This document shows, one piece after another, positions 1-8,875 of a stretch of 64,000 bases of DNA. Origin of the DNA: Brachyspira innocens ATCC 29796 (GTDB taxonomy: Bacteria > Spirochaetota > Brachyspiria > Brachyspirales > Brachyspiraceae); NCBI RefSeq assembly GCF_000384655.1, contig NZ_ARQI01000128.1, positions 1-64,000 on the forward strand, read 5' to 3'. Position 1 is the first letter of the stretch. Each line of letters begins with the position of its first letter. Made by a program: the position numbers and the translations under genes. The notes under the pieces were generated by a model. It saw only the letters and a program-made list of their open reading frames with translations, ran no database searches and was not told the origin of the DNA.

Positions 1-89
1 TATTCCATAATTTCAAAAGGTATTGCCAACAGATCTGCAGGATAATCTATTTTTCCGTAAAGTGCTGAAAACTTTTCTAACTCTGCCAT
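1..89 (-). CDS. Unknown protein, N-terminal fragment (runs off window)
   Basis: Only the first 29 codons are inside the window; the peptide begins MAELEKFSALYGKIDYPADL. The ATG at 89 overlaps the stop of a tiny upstream ORF (TAATG), and a weak AGGCGG-like ribosome site lies about 9 nt upstream. I do not recognise the family and cannot assign a function. It is minus-strand, like the next gene to the right, but a gap of about 450 bp containing an inverted repeat separates them, so shared transcription is uncertain. Confidence 0.5.
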   Translation of the reverse strand, partial: MAELEKFSALYGKIDYPADLLAIPFEIME

Positions 90-139
90 TATTCTATACC
101 GCCTAATATATTTTTATAAGTCAATTTTCGTACTAACAT
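89..139 (-). CDS. Tiny ORF, 16 codons, coupled to the truncated gene
   Basis: ATG at 139 follows a strong GGAGG ribosome site (147-151) with 7-nt spacing. The peptide reads MLVRKLTYKNILGGIE and its TAA overlaps the ATG of the next gene. It could be a translationally coupled leader, or the true N-terminus of the downstream protein separated by a frameshift. The strong ribosome site supports translation; the function is unknown. Confidence 0.35.
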   Translation of the reverse strand: MLVRKLTYKNILGGIE

Positions 140-539
140 TAAACCGCCTCCGTGATTGTATTTTTTTAAAAATATTCCTCCTTCTGCAGTGATAAAAATT
201 ATTAAAGCAAAGAACTGCCTAAATGATTTAAATAAATTTATGCTGCATTTGTTTTTGATATTTTTCAGCAGGAATGCTGACTGATGAAATAAACTCTGTT
301 CTTTATCTAAAAAAGTCAAGCATAACTTTTTAGTTGCAATTATTATCGAGATTTTTAAGGATTGTTTTTGTTTTAAATCTAGTATGCGATTAACACATAC
401 TAGATTTTTTAATTTGTCAATTTGTATTTTGAGAGAAGATTGTAAAACTTGTACCGCTTTCCATAGTCTTAGAAAATTCGTTAAAATTAAAAATTTTCAG
501 TATATACTGATTGTACAGTAAAAATAATTTTTATAAAAA
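140..539. other. Intergenic region with inverted repeats
   Basis: I see no convincing gene here. The stretch holds a 12-bp hairpin at 375-407 (listed separately) and a perfect 12-bp palindrome CAGTATATACTG at 498-509, just past the 3' end of the neighbouring membrane-protein gene. The rest is AT-rich. Confidence 0.6.
375..410 (+). terminator. Terminator-like hairpin
   Basis: Arms AAATCTAGTATG (375-386) and CATACTAGATTT (396-407) pair perfectly around a 9-nt loop, and a run of six T ends at 410 on the plus strand. No plus-strand gene lies upstream in the window, so it may act on a transcript entering from outside, work in both directions, or be an operator for the leftward gene. Confidence 0.5.
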
Positions 540-1244
540 TTACTTATCAATATTAAATTTCTCTTTTATCAAAGATACAAACTCTACCCTTTTATCAATA
601 TACTGCCCCATAATACCTATAACTTTTCCCATTGTAAAAGCAGCAAGTACAGTACCTATTCCAAGACCTTTTATATGTCCTAAAAATACAAATGTAATTA
701 TAGCAGTAGTTAAAAGACAAGTTACATCAAAAATTATCTTTACTTTAGAATATGGAACACTTATTATATTTGAAAGCTCTCTAGGAAATAAATCAGTAGG
801 TATAATCGGAAGTTTGCATCTGTTTGATAAAGCTATACCAAAACATAGAAGAAAATAACTTATTACAAAATATATTATTCTGTATGTAACATTTAATGGC
901 AAATGACTTATCCACATTTCATGTATATCAATAAATTTACCAAAACAAAAACCTACTACAAAACTAAACAAATATTCCCCTACAAACTTTTTTCTAAGTA
1001 TCATAAGTACCAATACTAATATACCCTGAAAAATATATGTAAAAGTACCAAGAGATATATTTGTTATTACCTCTGAGAAAGCATAAGGTACGCTTGAAAT
1101 AGCTGATATTCCAGAGCCTGAATAAAGCATTAATACAACACCAAAACTATTAATAATAACAACAATAATTAAAGCCAATTCTCCGCTTATTATGAAATTT
1201 CTGTTTTGTTTATGAAATGATATATCATTTTCTGCCGCAGTCAT
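540..1244 (-). CDS. YczE/YyaS/YitT-like membrane protein (DUF6198 type)
   Basis: A 234-residue integral membrane protein. Hydrophobic segments lie at about residues 17-40, 66-84, 90-107, 121-140, 167-190 and 195-214. Glycine-rich turns such as GTVLAAFTMGKVIG and the PTDLFPRELS loop fit the YczE/DUF6198 family, whose transport or other role is not established. The ATG at 1244 follows a GAGGAT ribosome site. It appears to be a single-gene unit, because a terminator and about 350 bp separate it from rsgA. The family assignment rests on pattern recognition. Confidence 0.7.
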   Translation of the reverse strand: MTAAENDISFHKQNRNFIISGELALIIVVIINSFGVVLMLYSGSGISAISSVPYAFSEVITNISLGTFTYIFQGILVLVLMILRKKFVGEYLFSFVVGFCFGKFIDIHEMWISHLPLNVTYRIIYFVISYFLLCFGIALSNRCKLPIIPTDLFPRELSNIISVPYSKVKIIFDVTCLLTTAIITFVFLGHIKGLGIGTVLAAFTMGKVIGIMGQYIDKRVEFVSLIKEKFNIDK

Positions 1245-1590
1245 ATATTTATCCTCTTTAGATATAGTACGTATAGTTATTATTTTTTTAACGCTAATAT
1301 TATATAACTAACTGCATATTAATCAATAGTAAATTTAAAAGAATTATAAAAACAGTTTAATTAAGATATAATTATTTTTGATTATTTATAAATTTATACA
1401 TAATTTATAAATCCATTCTTTACAAAATCAATTAAATAATTAAAAATTATTTATTAATTTTGTTATTCTTAATTCTTCGTAATTTTATTTAATGCCATTT
1501 TTTATTATTACTATATATAAACTTAATAAAAAATAGCTAATAACTTCTTTTGTCAGTTATTAGCTGCTCGTTTACAGCATTAATCAAATA
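1245..1590. other. AT-rich intergenic region
   Basis: It holds the upstream region of the leftward membrane-protein gene and, at its right end, the rsgA terminator (1524-1565). I see nothing else: no ORF with a ribosome site and no repeat shared with other parts of the window. Confidence 0.6.
1524..1565 (-). terminator. rsgA intrinsic terminator
   Basis: On the minus strand an 11-bp perfect stem (arms 1555-1565 and 1535-1545, AGCTAATAACT type) with a 9-nt loop is followed by ATTTTTTATT. It begins about 25 nt past the rsgA stop. Confidence 0.8.
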
Positions 1591-2682
1591 CTACTTATTA
1601 ATTTTTTTATTCCTATTTCTATGCTTTGTTATTTTTTTTAAAGCCATTTTTCTATCTTTCTTTATTTCTATAGAACTTTTTTGCAGTTCTCTATTTTCAT
1701 TAAGAAGTGTTATATAAGCATCATATCTCTCATAAGGTATATCATCATTCTCAAGAAGTTCTAATATATAACAGTCTGGTTCATGCTGATGTGTACAGTC
1801 TTTAAACTTACATCTTTTTGCATATTCTTCTAAATCTTCAAAAGTTTTCTTTATTCCTTTATCATCTTCCCAAAGACCTAGATTTCTCAATCCGGGGGTA
1901 TCTATTACTACACCGCCGCTATCTAAAACTAAAAGTTCTCTATGTGTAGTCGTATGCATTCCTTTAAAATCATACTCTCTTACTTCCTGAGTTTTCATTT
2001 TCTCATCTTTTAATAGATAATTAATAATAGTAGATTTTCCAGCCCCAGAAGCTCCTATAAATACTGATGATGTATCTTTTTTAATATATTTTAAAAATGT
2101 ATTAGCATTTTTACCAGTCTTTGAGCTGTAAGCAAAAGCTGTTTCATTTGGATAAGTTTCTTTTATAAGAGCTAATAATTCTTTATATTCTTCATCTTCA
2201 TATAAATCAATTTTACTTATTGCAATTATTGGCTTTATACCAGAAGTATGAACTACTGACAAATATCTTGCAATGGCTGACATTGGCATTTCATTATCAA
2301 TACCTACTATAATAAAAGCATAGTCAATATTGCTTACTATAGCCTGAATATCATTTTTTTTAATATTAGCTTTTCTATATAAAATATTTTTTCTAGTGAG
2401 TATTGTATCAATAAAAGCATTGTTATCAGATTTTTTCATTAATACCCAATCACCTACTACTGGAAGTTCGCTTTGTATCTCGGAATTATATCTAATTTTT
2501 CCTTTGATTCTTGCTAAAAACTCACCTTCATCGGAAAAAAGCGTGTAGTATCTTTTATTAATCCTTATCACTCTTGCAGGTACAAGTCCTTCATTATCGA
2601 TTTCTTCCAAAGAATTAATATTCAAACTCTTAAGTGCCAATTTCTCAAAATATTCATCAAAGCCTATATCTCTTATTTTCAA
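1591..2682 (-). CDS. rsgA: Ribosome small-subunit-dependent GTPase A
   Basis: RsgA is a circularly permuted GTPase that acts in late 30S subunit maturation. An OB-fold occupies roughly residues 32-100. SKID (156-159) stands where the G4 motif is expected and precedes the P-loop GASGAGKS (210-217) and DTPG (261-264), which gives the permuted order. A zinc knuckle follows at C291, C296, H298 and C304, with the spacing usual for the family. The C-terminus is Lys/Arg-rich, consistent with RNA contact. The start is a TTG at 2682 behind a GGGG ribosome site. At 363 residues it is slightly longer than most homologues. It is transcribed alone, with its own terminator. Confidence 0.95.
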   Translation of the reverse strand: MKIRDIGFDEYFEKLALKSLNINSLEEIDNEGLVPARVIRINKRYYTLFSDEGEFLARIKGKIRYNSEIQSELPVVGDWVLMKKSDNNAFIDTILTRKNILYRKANIKKNDIQAIVSNIDYAFIIVGIDNEMPMSAIARYLSVVHTSGIKPIIAISKIDLYEDEEYKELLALIKETYPNETAFAYSSKTGKNANTFLKYIKKDTSSVFIGASGAGKSTIINYLLKDEKMKTQEVREYDFKGMHTTTHRELLVLDSGGVVIDTPGLRNLGLWEDDKGIKKTFEDLEEYAKRCKFKDCTHQHEPDCYILELLENDDIPYERYDAYITLLNENRELQKSSIEIKKDRKMALKKITKHRNRNKKINK

Positions 2683-2771
2683 TATTTATAACCCCATAAA
2701 AAATTCTATGATTATATAATACTAAATATAAAAATATTTGTCAATTTTTTAATATTATGAATTGATATTAA

Positions 2772-2806
2772 AATAGAGATGAATATATAAAATACACATC
2801 TCTATT
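2772..2806 (-). terminator. Hairpin after the metal ATPase gene
   Basis: Arms AATAGAGATG (2772-2781) and CATCTCTATT (2797-2806) pair over 10 bp. On the minus strand the stem leads into TTTTAATATC, a weak U-tract, so this is a probable terminator of the ArsR-ATPase operon. Confidence 0.55.
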
Positions 2807-2828
2807 ATAAACTTATCAATATTATAAA

Positions 2829-4772
2829 TTAATGCCCGCAATCACAGTCAGTTACTTTTATATCGCAGACTTTAGTATCAACATTAATATTTTCATTTTT
2901 TTCACCCAAAGGATAAAGAAGCCTTAAAGCATTTAATACCACTATCACAGTTACTCCAGTATCTGCAAATATAGCAAGCCACATACTAGCAAGCCCTAAA
3001 GCACCCAATATAATAGCACCAAATTTTATTACCAATGCTAGAAGAATATTTTGCAAAACTACAACATGATTTTTCTTAGCAAGTTTTATAGCAAGAGCAA
3101 CTTTAGAAGGCTTATCGTCCATAATAACAACATCAGCATTCTCAATAGCAGCATCAGAACCAAGACCACCCATAGCAATACCTATATCAGCACGTGCCAA
3201 AGAAGGAGCATCATTAATACCATCGCCTACAAATATTGAAGCTTTGGAATCTTTCATCATGCCTTCTAATACATTAACTTTATCTTCAGGCAAACATCCG
3301 CCTTTAAATGAGTTTATGTTCATCTCTTTAGCAAATGCTTCAACCCTATTAATATTATCCCCGCTTATCAATGCAGTTTTTATATTCATAGAGTTTAATA
3401 ATGATATAGCCTCTTTAGTATCATCTTTCACGCTGTCATCAATTAAAAAACCTCCTGCATATTTTGAATCTATAGCTATATGAACATTAATATTTTCTCT
3501 ATAATTAGAAGTATCAATATTATTCTGCTTTAATAAATTAATACCTCCTATAAGTATATTTTTATTTTCTATTACAGCAGAAGCTCCTTTACCGCTAATA
3601 TCCTTATGAGATGAAATCAGACTGTCATTTATAGTACCATTATGATGATTTTTATAATGTTCCACTATAGATATGGCAATAGGGTGAGATGAACCTGTTT
3701 CAGCATAAGCAGCATATTTAATCATAGTTTCATCATCGTATACACCAGTATTGTATATTTCTTTTATAGCAAACTCACCTTTTGTAAGAGTACCTGTTTT
3801 ATCAAAAATCACTTTATCAGCTTTAGCAAGTAAATCTAAAAATACTCCGCCTTTAACCATTATACCAAATTTAGAAGCCCTTCCTATAGAAGCAAAATAT
3901 GTTAAAGGAATACCCACCATAAAAGCACAAGGACAAGACACTACAAGCAAAGTTAAAGAACGCTGAAACCAATTAGCAAAAACCTCTTTACCGTATATTA
4001 ATGTAGGTATAACTGTGAGAAAAATTGCACCAAATACCACTATAGGAGTATAAATACCAGCAAACTTGCTTATAAACTGCTCAATATTGGCCTTTCTGTT
4101 TTGAGAGTCTTGAACTAATTTAAGTATTTTAGCAATAGAAGACTCAGCATATGCTCTAACAACTTTTGCTTTAATAGTGTTATCACCGTTTATAGTACCC
4201 GCTAAAATTTCATCATTAACCTTAACACTTCTAGGCATACTCTCACCTGTCAATGCCTTAGTATCAATCCAGCTTTCACCCTCATATATAACAGAGTCAA
4301 GAGGTACTTTTTCAAAAGGGTTAATTATTATATTATCCCCAATATGAACCTCTGATATATCTGCTTTTTCAATATTTCCGTTTTCTCTTATAATGTTTGC
4401 TGAGTCTGGTCTTATAGCCATTAATGCAGCTATTGTACGTTTTGATTTATCAACGGCCATATCTTCAAAATACTCACCTACCCTATAAAACATAAGTACA
4501 GCTAAAGCCTCTGGAAGCTGATGCAGTATAATGGCTCCCACTGTAGCAACGCTCATAAGGAAACTCTCACGCATGAACTTTCCCTTTATAAAATCTAAAG
4601 CCGCATTCTTAAAAACATCTCTTCCCAAAATAAGATATGGTATAAAGAAAATAATATACTCTGTTATACCATGTATTTTGTTATGCAAAGCATAGAGTAA
4701 TACTAAAACAACAAGTCCTAAAAAAATCTCAATTAAAAATAAAAGCCTTTCTTTATTCTTTAACATGCTCAT
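2829..4772 (-). CDS. Heavy-metal P1B-type ATPase, zinc/cadmium/lead class
   Basis: An inner-membrane exporter of divalent metal ions. Visible motifs are TGES (175-178, actuator), CPC (280-282, membrane metal site), DKTGTLT (324-330, phosphorylated Asp), SHP (362-364) and GDGIND (516-521). K583 and D604 in the last helices fit the P1B-2 (ZntA/CadA) class. The usual N-terminal HMA domain is missing: the protein starts almost directly with a membrane helix. Instead, a short C-terminal tail carries C636, C643, C645 and H647, a plausible metal-binding end. It overlaps the ArsR gene by 20 bp. The start could instead be M3, which is better spaced from GGGGG. Confidence 0.93.
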   Translation of the reverse strand: MSMLKNKERLLFLIEIFLGLVVLVLLYALHNKIHGITEYIIFFIPYLILGRDVFKNAALDFIKGKFMRESFLMSVATVGAIILHQLPEALAVLMFYRVGEYFEDMAVDKSKRTIAALMAIRPDSANIIRENGNIEKADISEVHIGDNIIINPFEKVPLDSVIYEGESWIDTKALTGESMPRSVKVNDEILAGTINGDNTIKAKVVRAYAESSIAKILKLVQDSQNRKANIEQFISKFAGIYTPIVVFGAIFLTVIPTLIYGKEVFANWFQRSLTLLVVSCPCAFMVGIPLTYFASIGRASKFGIMVKGGVFLDLLAKADKVIFDKTGTLTKGEFAIKEIYNTGVYDDETMIKYAAYAETGSSHPIAISIVEHYKNHHNGTINDSLISSHKDISGKGASAVIENKNILIGGINLLKQNNIDTSNYRENINVHIAIDSKYAGGFLIDDSVKDDTKEAISLLNSMNIKTALISGDNINRVEAFAKEMNINSFKGGCLPEDKVNVLEGMMKDSKASIFVGDGINDAPSLARADIGIAMGGLGSDAAIENADVVIMDDKPSKVALAIKLAKKNHVVVLQNILLALVIKFGAIILGALGLASMWLAIFADTGVTVIVVLNALRLLYPLGEKNENINVDTKVCDIKVTDCDCGH

Positions 4773-5121
4773 ACCCCCAAGTATAAATTTTTTCTATATG
4801 TTCATCATCAAGCCTGTAAAATACATGAAGCCCTACTTTTCTTTTCTTTACTACCCTAGCCTGCCATAGCATTTTTAAATGCTGTGAAACAGAAGGCTGC
4901 TTCATATCAAGCAGAGATGATAATTCATGCACACATAATTCTTTTTCGCTTAATGCTGATATTATTTTTAATCTGGTAGGGTCTGAAAACACCGAGAAAA
5001 ATCCAGCCAAAAGCGAAAACTCTTCATCATTCGGAAGTTTTGGAATAAGCGATGATATATTCTCATCTGATGAAGTAACTTCGCAGTCATCATCATTATT
5101 AATAAAGTCTTCTTTTCTCAT
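4753..5121 (-). CDS. ArsR/SmtB-family metal-sensing repressor
   Basis: A 122-residue winged-helix repressor. The recognition region is LDMKQPSVSQHLKML (71-85). The C-terminal helix has D106-x-H108-x10-H119-x2-E122, exactly the alpha5 zinc-site pattern of SmtB/CzrA, so zinc sensing is inferred. The alpha3 position reads ELCVHE (C63, H65) instead of the CadC-type ELCVCE; with C13 near the N-terminus a second metal site is possible. It is the first gene of a two-gene operon with the efflux ATPase, and a long palindrome lies directly upstream. Metal binding should release that operator and switch on efflux. Confidence 0.92.
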   Translation of the reverse strand: MRKEDFINNDDDCEVTSSDENISSLIPKLPNDEEFSLLAGFFSVFSDPTRLKIISALSEKELCVHELSSLLDMKQPSVSQHLKMLWQARVVKKRKVGLHVFYRLDDEHIEKIYTWGYEHVKE

Positions 5122-5134
5122 TTGAGTCCGCCTT

Positions 5135-5172
5135 TATATAAGTATATTATAATATAATAATATACTTATATA
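5135..5172 (-). promoter_or_regulatory. Probable ArsR/SmtB operator
   Basis: A perfect 15-bp inverted repeat, TATATAAGTATATTA (5135-5149) and its complement (5158-5172), with an 8-bp spacer, lies 13 bp upstream of the ArsR start codon. It resembles the AT-rich palindromic operators of SmtB/CzrA/CadC repressors. Its position suggests that it overlaps the promoter, giving autoregulation of the metal-efflux operon. Confidence 0.8.
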
Positions 5173-5503
5173 GTTATTAAGTCAATATCAGAAAATAAAT
5201 TTTTTTAATATTTTTATTATTTTTCAAAAAAATTGTGTAAAAATGAAAGTAAACATTATTTAACAATAGCTAGTATATTAATTGGTTTAACAAATAAAAA
5301 TTACATAAGAATTTTTTTTTAATATTTTATTTACAAGCTAAAAAATTATAATTTGATTATTATTTTTTAAAAATCAAAAAAAAATAAAATAATATTTTTA
5401 TGAGAGATAACAGAAAAATCAATTTTTTCTTTAATATCTAAAAAAACACATCGAAAAAAAATAAAAAAAATAATTTTTTTTAGGCAAAAATAATTGCTTG
5501 CTA

Positions 5504-5532
5504 TTGACATAAAATATAAAGCCCGCTAGCAT
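5504..5532 (+). promoter_or_regulatory. Sigma70-type promoter of the lipoprotein gene
   Basis: TTGACA (5504-5509), a 17-bp spacer and TAGCAT (5527-5532). Transcription would start near 5539, giving an untranslated leader of about 208 nt. Confidence 0.6.
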
Positions 5533-5746
5533 TTAAGTATGATTGAATTAGAAACATTGATAAAAAAGTTAGTAAAAAACTTTGTAAAGTTGAATTACAG
5601 AAATAGTAAAGATAAAACTTTACAAATAAAAACAATCGAATCATAAATTTTCATTAACACATATCAAAAGTTTCTAATATTATTAAAGCAGTAAACATTA
5701 GCAATAATGTTTATAATAAAAAAAATTTATATAAGGAGTTCACTAT

Positions 5747-6395
5747 ATGAACAAAAAGATTTTAACACTATTTTTAGTAGTTGCAGCATCAGCAATACTA
5801 GCAGTAAGCTGTAACAACAAGACAACAGACCCAGTAAAAAACACAGGAGGCAGTACAACACCTACAGGACAAGAAGGCAGCAGTACAGGAACTACACCAA
5901 CAACTACACCTTCAGGTGGAGAAACAACAACTACTACACCTGCAGGCGGTAAAGAAGAAGTACAAAAAACAAAAAATAGAACTATCAAAAGTAGAAGAAG
6001 CTATAAAAGGACTTGCAGAAGTAAAATCTAAAACTGATGAAGACAGTGTTTCATTTGCTAGTGCTAAAATAACAGATGGAAAAATAGCTTTAAGAGTAAA
6101 AGATAAAACTCCTAGTGGTGATTCACAAATCAAAACAGCAACTCTCAAAACAGCTTTAACAGAAGCTTTAAAAAAATTATCTGTAGATGGATTAACTATA
6201 GAAAATGATGCTGATAGCTTTAAACCTACTACTTCTAGTCAAACACCTGCTTCTATAAATTTAACTATAAAACCAGCTGATGATAAACATGAATTAGATA
6301 AAACTACTTTTGAAGCTGCAAAAGTAACTGTAGAAGGAAATGGTTCTGCAAAAATAGTATTAGAATTTACTCCAGAACAAAATTGGGTAGACTAA
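5747..6395 (+). pseudogene. Lipoprotein gene interrupted by a +1 frameshift in an A-tract
   Basis: The 5' part starts at ATG 5747 behind AAGGAG and encodes a lipoprotein signal ending in LAVSC (C22), then a Thr/Gly/Ser/Pro-rich linker. That frame stops at 6031. The rest of the protein continues without stops in the next frame to 6395 (IELSKVEEAIKGLAEVKS onward, ending NWVD). The switch point is at two A6 tracts (5964-5969 and 5971-5976). Deleting one A joins the frames into a protein of about 215 residues. The internal ATG at 5916 has no good ribosome site. No homology is recognised. It may be a true pseudogene, a phase-variable gene or a sequencing error; one intact ancestral gene is strongly supported. 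Confidence 0.75.
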
Positions 6396-6864
6396 TTAAA
6401 AACAGTAAGTTACTTTTTATGAAATAGTATGCTTGCCATACAAAAAATTGAATTTTAAGGTGTGGGCATATAATATGTGTCTGCACCTAATTAAAAAAAG
6501 TAATTGGGATTTTTATAAAAAACAGAAATAATAATTAAACCCTTAAATAATAAGACATTTAATTTCTTTCTTCAAGCATAAAAGCATAGATTATTTTTAT
6601 TGGCAGGTATATAGTATTATATCCCTGCCATACAAAAAATTGAATTAAATACATCATATAAGCTATAAGCAAAAAAGTCAATATCTTAATCAAATTTTCT
6701 TTAAATAAATAACATATATAATAGCAAATTATTTACTTTTGATATATAATCTTTAATATTTTTCATTTTTTAACGATTTTCTGATTTTACAAAAAATTTA
6801 CACAAATTTATAAAGTTAACATAATGATTAATAAATAATATTATTAAAGGGAAATTTTTTAGTT
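6396..6864. other. Intergenic region with a repeated 21-mer and a hairpin
   Basis: No gene is seen. A 21-bp sequence beginning TGCCATACAAAAAA occurs at 6434-6454 and again at 6626-6646. The second copy overlaps the right arm of a hairpin at 6601-6630. The region separates the broken lipoprotein gene from the DUF4954 gene. Confidence 0.6.
6434..6646 (+). repeat. Direct repeat pair (21 bp) with an associated hairpin
   Basis: Two identical 21-bp copies lie 192 bp apart (6434-6454 and 6626-6646). A near-perfect 13-bp stem, arms 6601-6613 and 6618-6630 with a GTAT loop and one mismatch, abuts the second copy. There is no T-run afterwards, so it is not a classical terminator. It may be the remains of a duplication or a small mobile element. 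Confidence 0.55.
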
Positions 6865-8850
6865 ATGTACATTTTTAAAAAACAGGATGAGGATTTTAGA
6901 AACCTTACAAAAGAAGAGATTAACTTTCTAAAATCTCAAGGTTGTTCTTCTCAGTCTTGGGAGAAAATACTAATCAAAAACGTAGATTTAAGCAGAATAA
7001 AAGATGTTCAGTTTCATGGCAGAGTAAAAATTAATGCTCTTAACGGAAATGTCAGATATCATAAAAAACTTAAAGTACCAGCCTCTATTAACAGAGCCAC
7101 TTTAATAGATGTATTTATAAACGGAAATGTGTATATAAATAATATAGGAAGATTTATAGCAAATTACAAAATAGAAAAAGGCGTTATAATAGAGAATGCA
7201 GGATCTATATATATGGAAGGAAAAAGCAGTTTCGGAAACGGAGTTGAAACCTCCCCTATTATGGAAGGAGATGGAAGAAGCGTTAAAATCTTTAATAGGC
7301 TTAATTCTCATATAGCATATTTGGTTGCAATATACAGACATAAAAAATTAATGCGTGAAAAAATTAATACTATGATAGATGATTATACAAATCAAAAAAC
7401 AAGAAAATTCGGTAAAATTAAAAAATACGCAAAAATCATAAATGCAAGACTTATAAAAAACTCATTAATAGATCCATATACCACTATAGAAAATACCGAT
7501 GAAATTAATAATACAACAGTAATCAGCACAAAAGAATGTCCTTCATATATAGGAACTTCTGTTATATTAAAAGATTCTATTGTACTTAAAGGTGCAGATA
7601 TTACAGACAGTACGGTAATAAAAAAGGCTTTTATAGGCGAAGGAGTAAGACTTGCAAGACAGTTTTCATGTGAGGACTCTCTTCTTTTTGCAAACTGCGA
7701 AGGTGAGCATGGAGAGATGTTCTCTATATTTGCAGGTCCTTATACAGTTACTCATCATAAAGCAACACTTTTAATAGCGAGTCATTTTTCATTTTTTAAT
7801 GCTGGAAGCGGAACTAATCAAAGCAATCATATGTACAAATTAGGACCATACCATCATGGTTTTATGGAAAGAGGATGCAAAACTGGAAGTAATTCATACA
7901 TTTTATGGCCTTCTTATATAGGAGCTTTTTCAACTGTTATAGGGGCTCATTATGATAATGTTGATACTTCTGATTTTCCTTTCTCATATATAACTGAACA
8001 TGGATATCATCAAACAAGACTAATACCAGCATTAAATTTATTCGGTGTTGGACTTTCAAGAGATGAAAATAAATGGAAAGACAGAGACAGAAGAAAAGGC
8101 GATAAAAAAGATTTGATAATATTTGATGTGTTTAGTCCATATACTGTTTCAAGAATGATTAAATCTGAAGAGATATTAAAAAATATTAAAGAAAAAAAAT
8201 ATAATAATGATGATAAAAACTTTTTAACATACAAAAATATGATAATAAAAAAATCTTCTTTAGATAAATACTCAAAAAGATATTCTATAGCAATAGATTT
8301 ATACTTGCATAACAAAATACTTTCATATATAAAAAGCTCTAAAAATATAGATGAGATAATATCAAATTTGGAATATGATAAAAATAATGTATTTGAGAAT
8401 TGGTCTGATATTGGCGGGCTTATATGTGCTAAAGATAGAGTTGATAATATAATAAAAGACTTAGAAAATGACAAAATAAATGATATAAAAACTCTTACGG
8501 AAAGATTTGAAAAATTATACAATATATACTCTGAAGACGAAAAATCTTGGGTTATGAACTGTATTAAATCAAGATATAATATAGAAAGTATTAATAAAGA
8601 TAATATAAAAAAATTATTAGATGAGCATAAAATATTATTAGAAAAAGCGTATGATATATTTTATAAAGATGTTGAAAAAGAGTATGATATAGCAAAAATG
8701 GTTAGTGCTGGAATAGACGATAAAACTATGATGGAAAAAGATTTTGAGGCTGTGAGAGGTACTGTTAATGATAATACTTTTGTTGTAAAATATAAAAAAG
8801 ACATGGAAAATAAAATAAATGATATTAATAATTTAATTAATATATTATAA
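6865..8850 (+). CDS. DUF4954 family protein (left-handed beta-helix type)
   Basis: A 661-residue protein with the hallmarks of DUF4954: the opening LTKEEINFLKSQGC and a long central region rich in hexapeptide-like turns (residues about 30-380). The latter includes AGPYTVTHHKATLLIASHFSF and GSGTNQSNHMYKLGPYHHG, which are strongly conserved in the family. Such folds often occur in nucleotide-sugar acyl- or nucleotidyl-transferases, but no reaction is established here. The last 250 residues are Lys/Asp/Asn-rich and helical. It is cytosolic, with no signal peptide. It precedes prmA by 25 bp and is probably cotranscribed. Confidence 0.8.
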   Translation: MYIFKKQDEDFRNLTKEEINFLKSQGCSSQSWEKILIKNVDLSRIKDVQFHGRVKINALNGNVRYHKKLKVPASINRATLIDVFINGNVYINNIGRFIANYKIEKGVIIENAGSIYMEGKSSFGNGVETSPIMEGDGRSVKIFNRLNSHIAYLVAIYRHKKLMREKINTMIDDYTNQKTRKFGKIKKYAKIINARLIKNSLIDPYTTIENTDEINNTTVISTKECPSYIGTSVILKDSIVLKGADITDSTVIKKAFIGEGVRLARQFSCEDSLLFANCEGEHGEMFSIFAGPYTVTHHKATLLIASHFSFFNAGSGTNQSNHMYKLGPYHHGFMERGCKTGSNSYILWPSYIGAFSTVIGAHYDNVDTSDFPFSYITEHGYHQTRLIPALNLFGVGLSRDENKWKDRDRRKGDKKDLIIFDVFSPYTVSRMIKSEEILKNIKEKKYNNDDKNFLTYKNMIIKKSSLDKYSKRYSIAIDLYLHNKILSYIKSSKNIDEIISNLEYDKNNVFENWSDIGGLICAKDRVDNIIKDLENDKINDIKTLTERFEKLYNIYSEDEKSWVMNCIKSRYNIESINKDNIKKLLDEHKILLEKAYDIFYKDVEKEYDIAKMVSAGIDDKTMMEKDFEAVRGTVNDNTFVVKYKKDMENKINDINNLINIL

Positions 8851-8875
8851 TATATAAAAAATATTTGGAGTTGTT

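Larger units (their letters stand above)
5122..5746. other. AT-rich intergenic region between divergent genes
   Basis: It contains the ArsR operator (5135-5172), many A and T runs between about 5280 and 5490, and the lipoprotein promoter (5504-5532) with a leader of about 200 nt. The leader has a short inverted repeat AACTTTGTAAAGTT at 5578-5591. I see no gene. Confidence 0.6.

Noticed and set aside
498-509. LexA-type box
   Set aside because: CAGTATATACTG is a perfect palindrome but has CAG...CTG, the reverse of the CTG...CAG LexA arrangement, and lies by a gene 3' end, not a promoter.
5743-5988. Val/Pro-rich minus-strand ORF opposite the lipoprotein
   Set aside because: It is the complement of the Thr/Gly-rich lipoprotein linker, with biased composition explained by the other strand.
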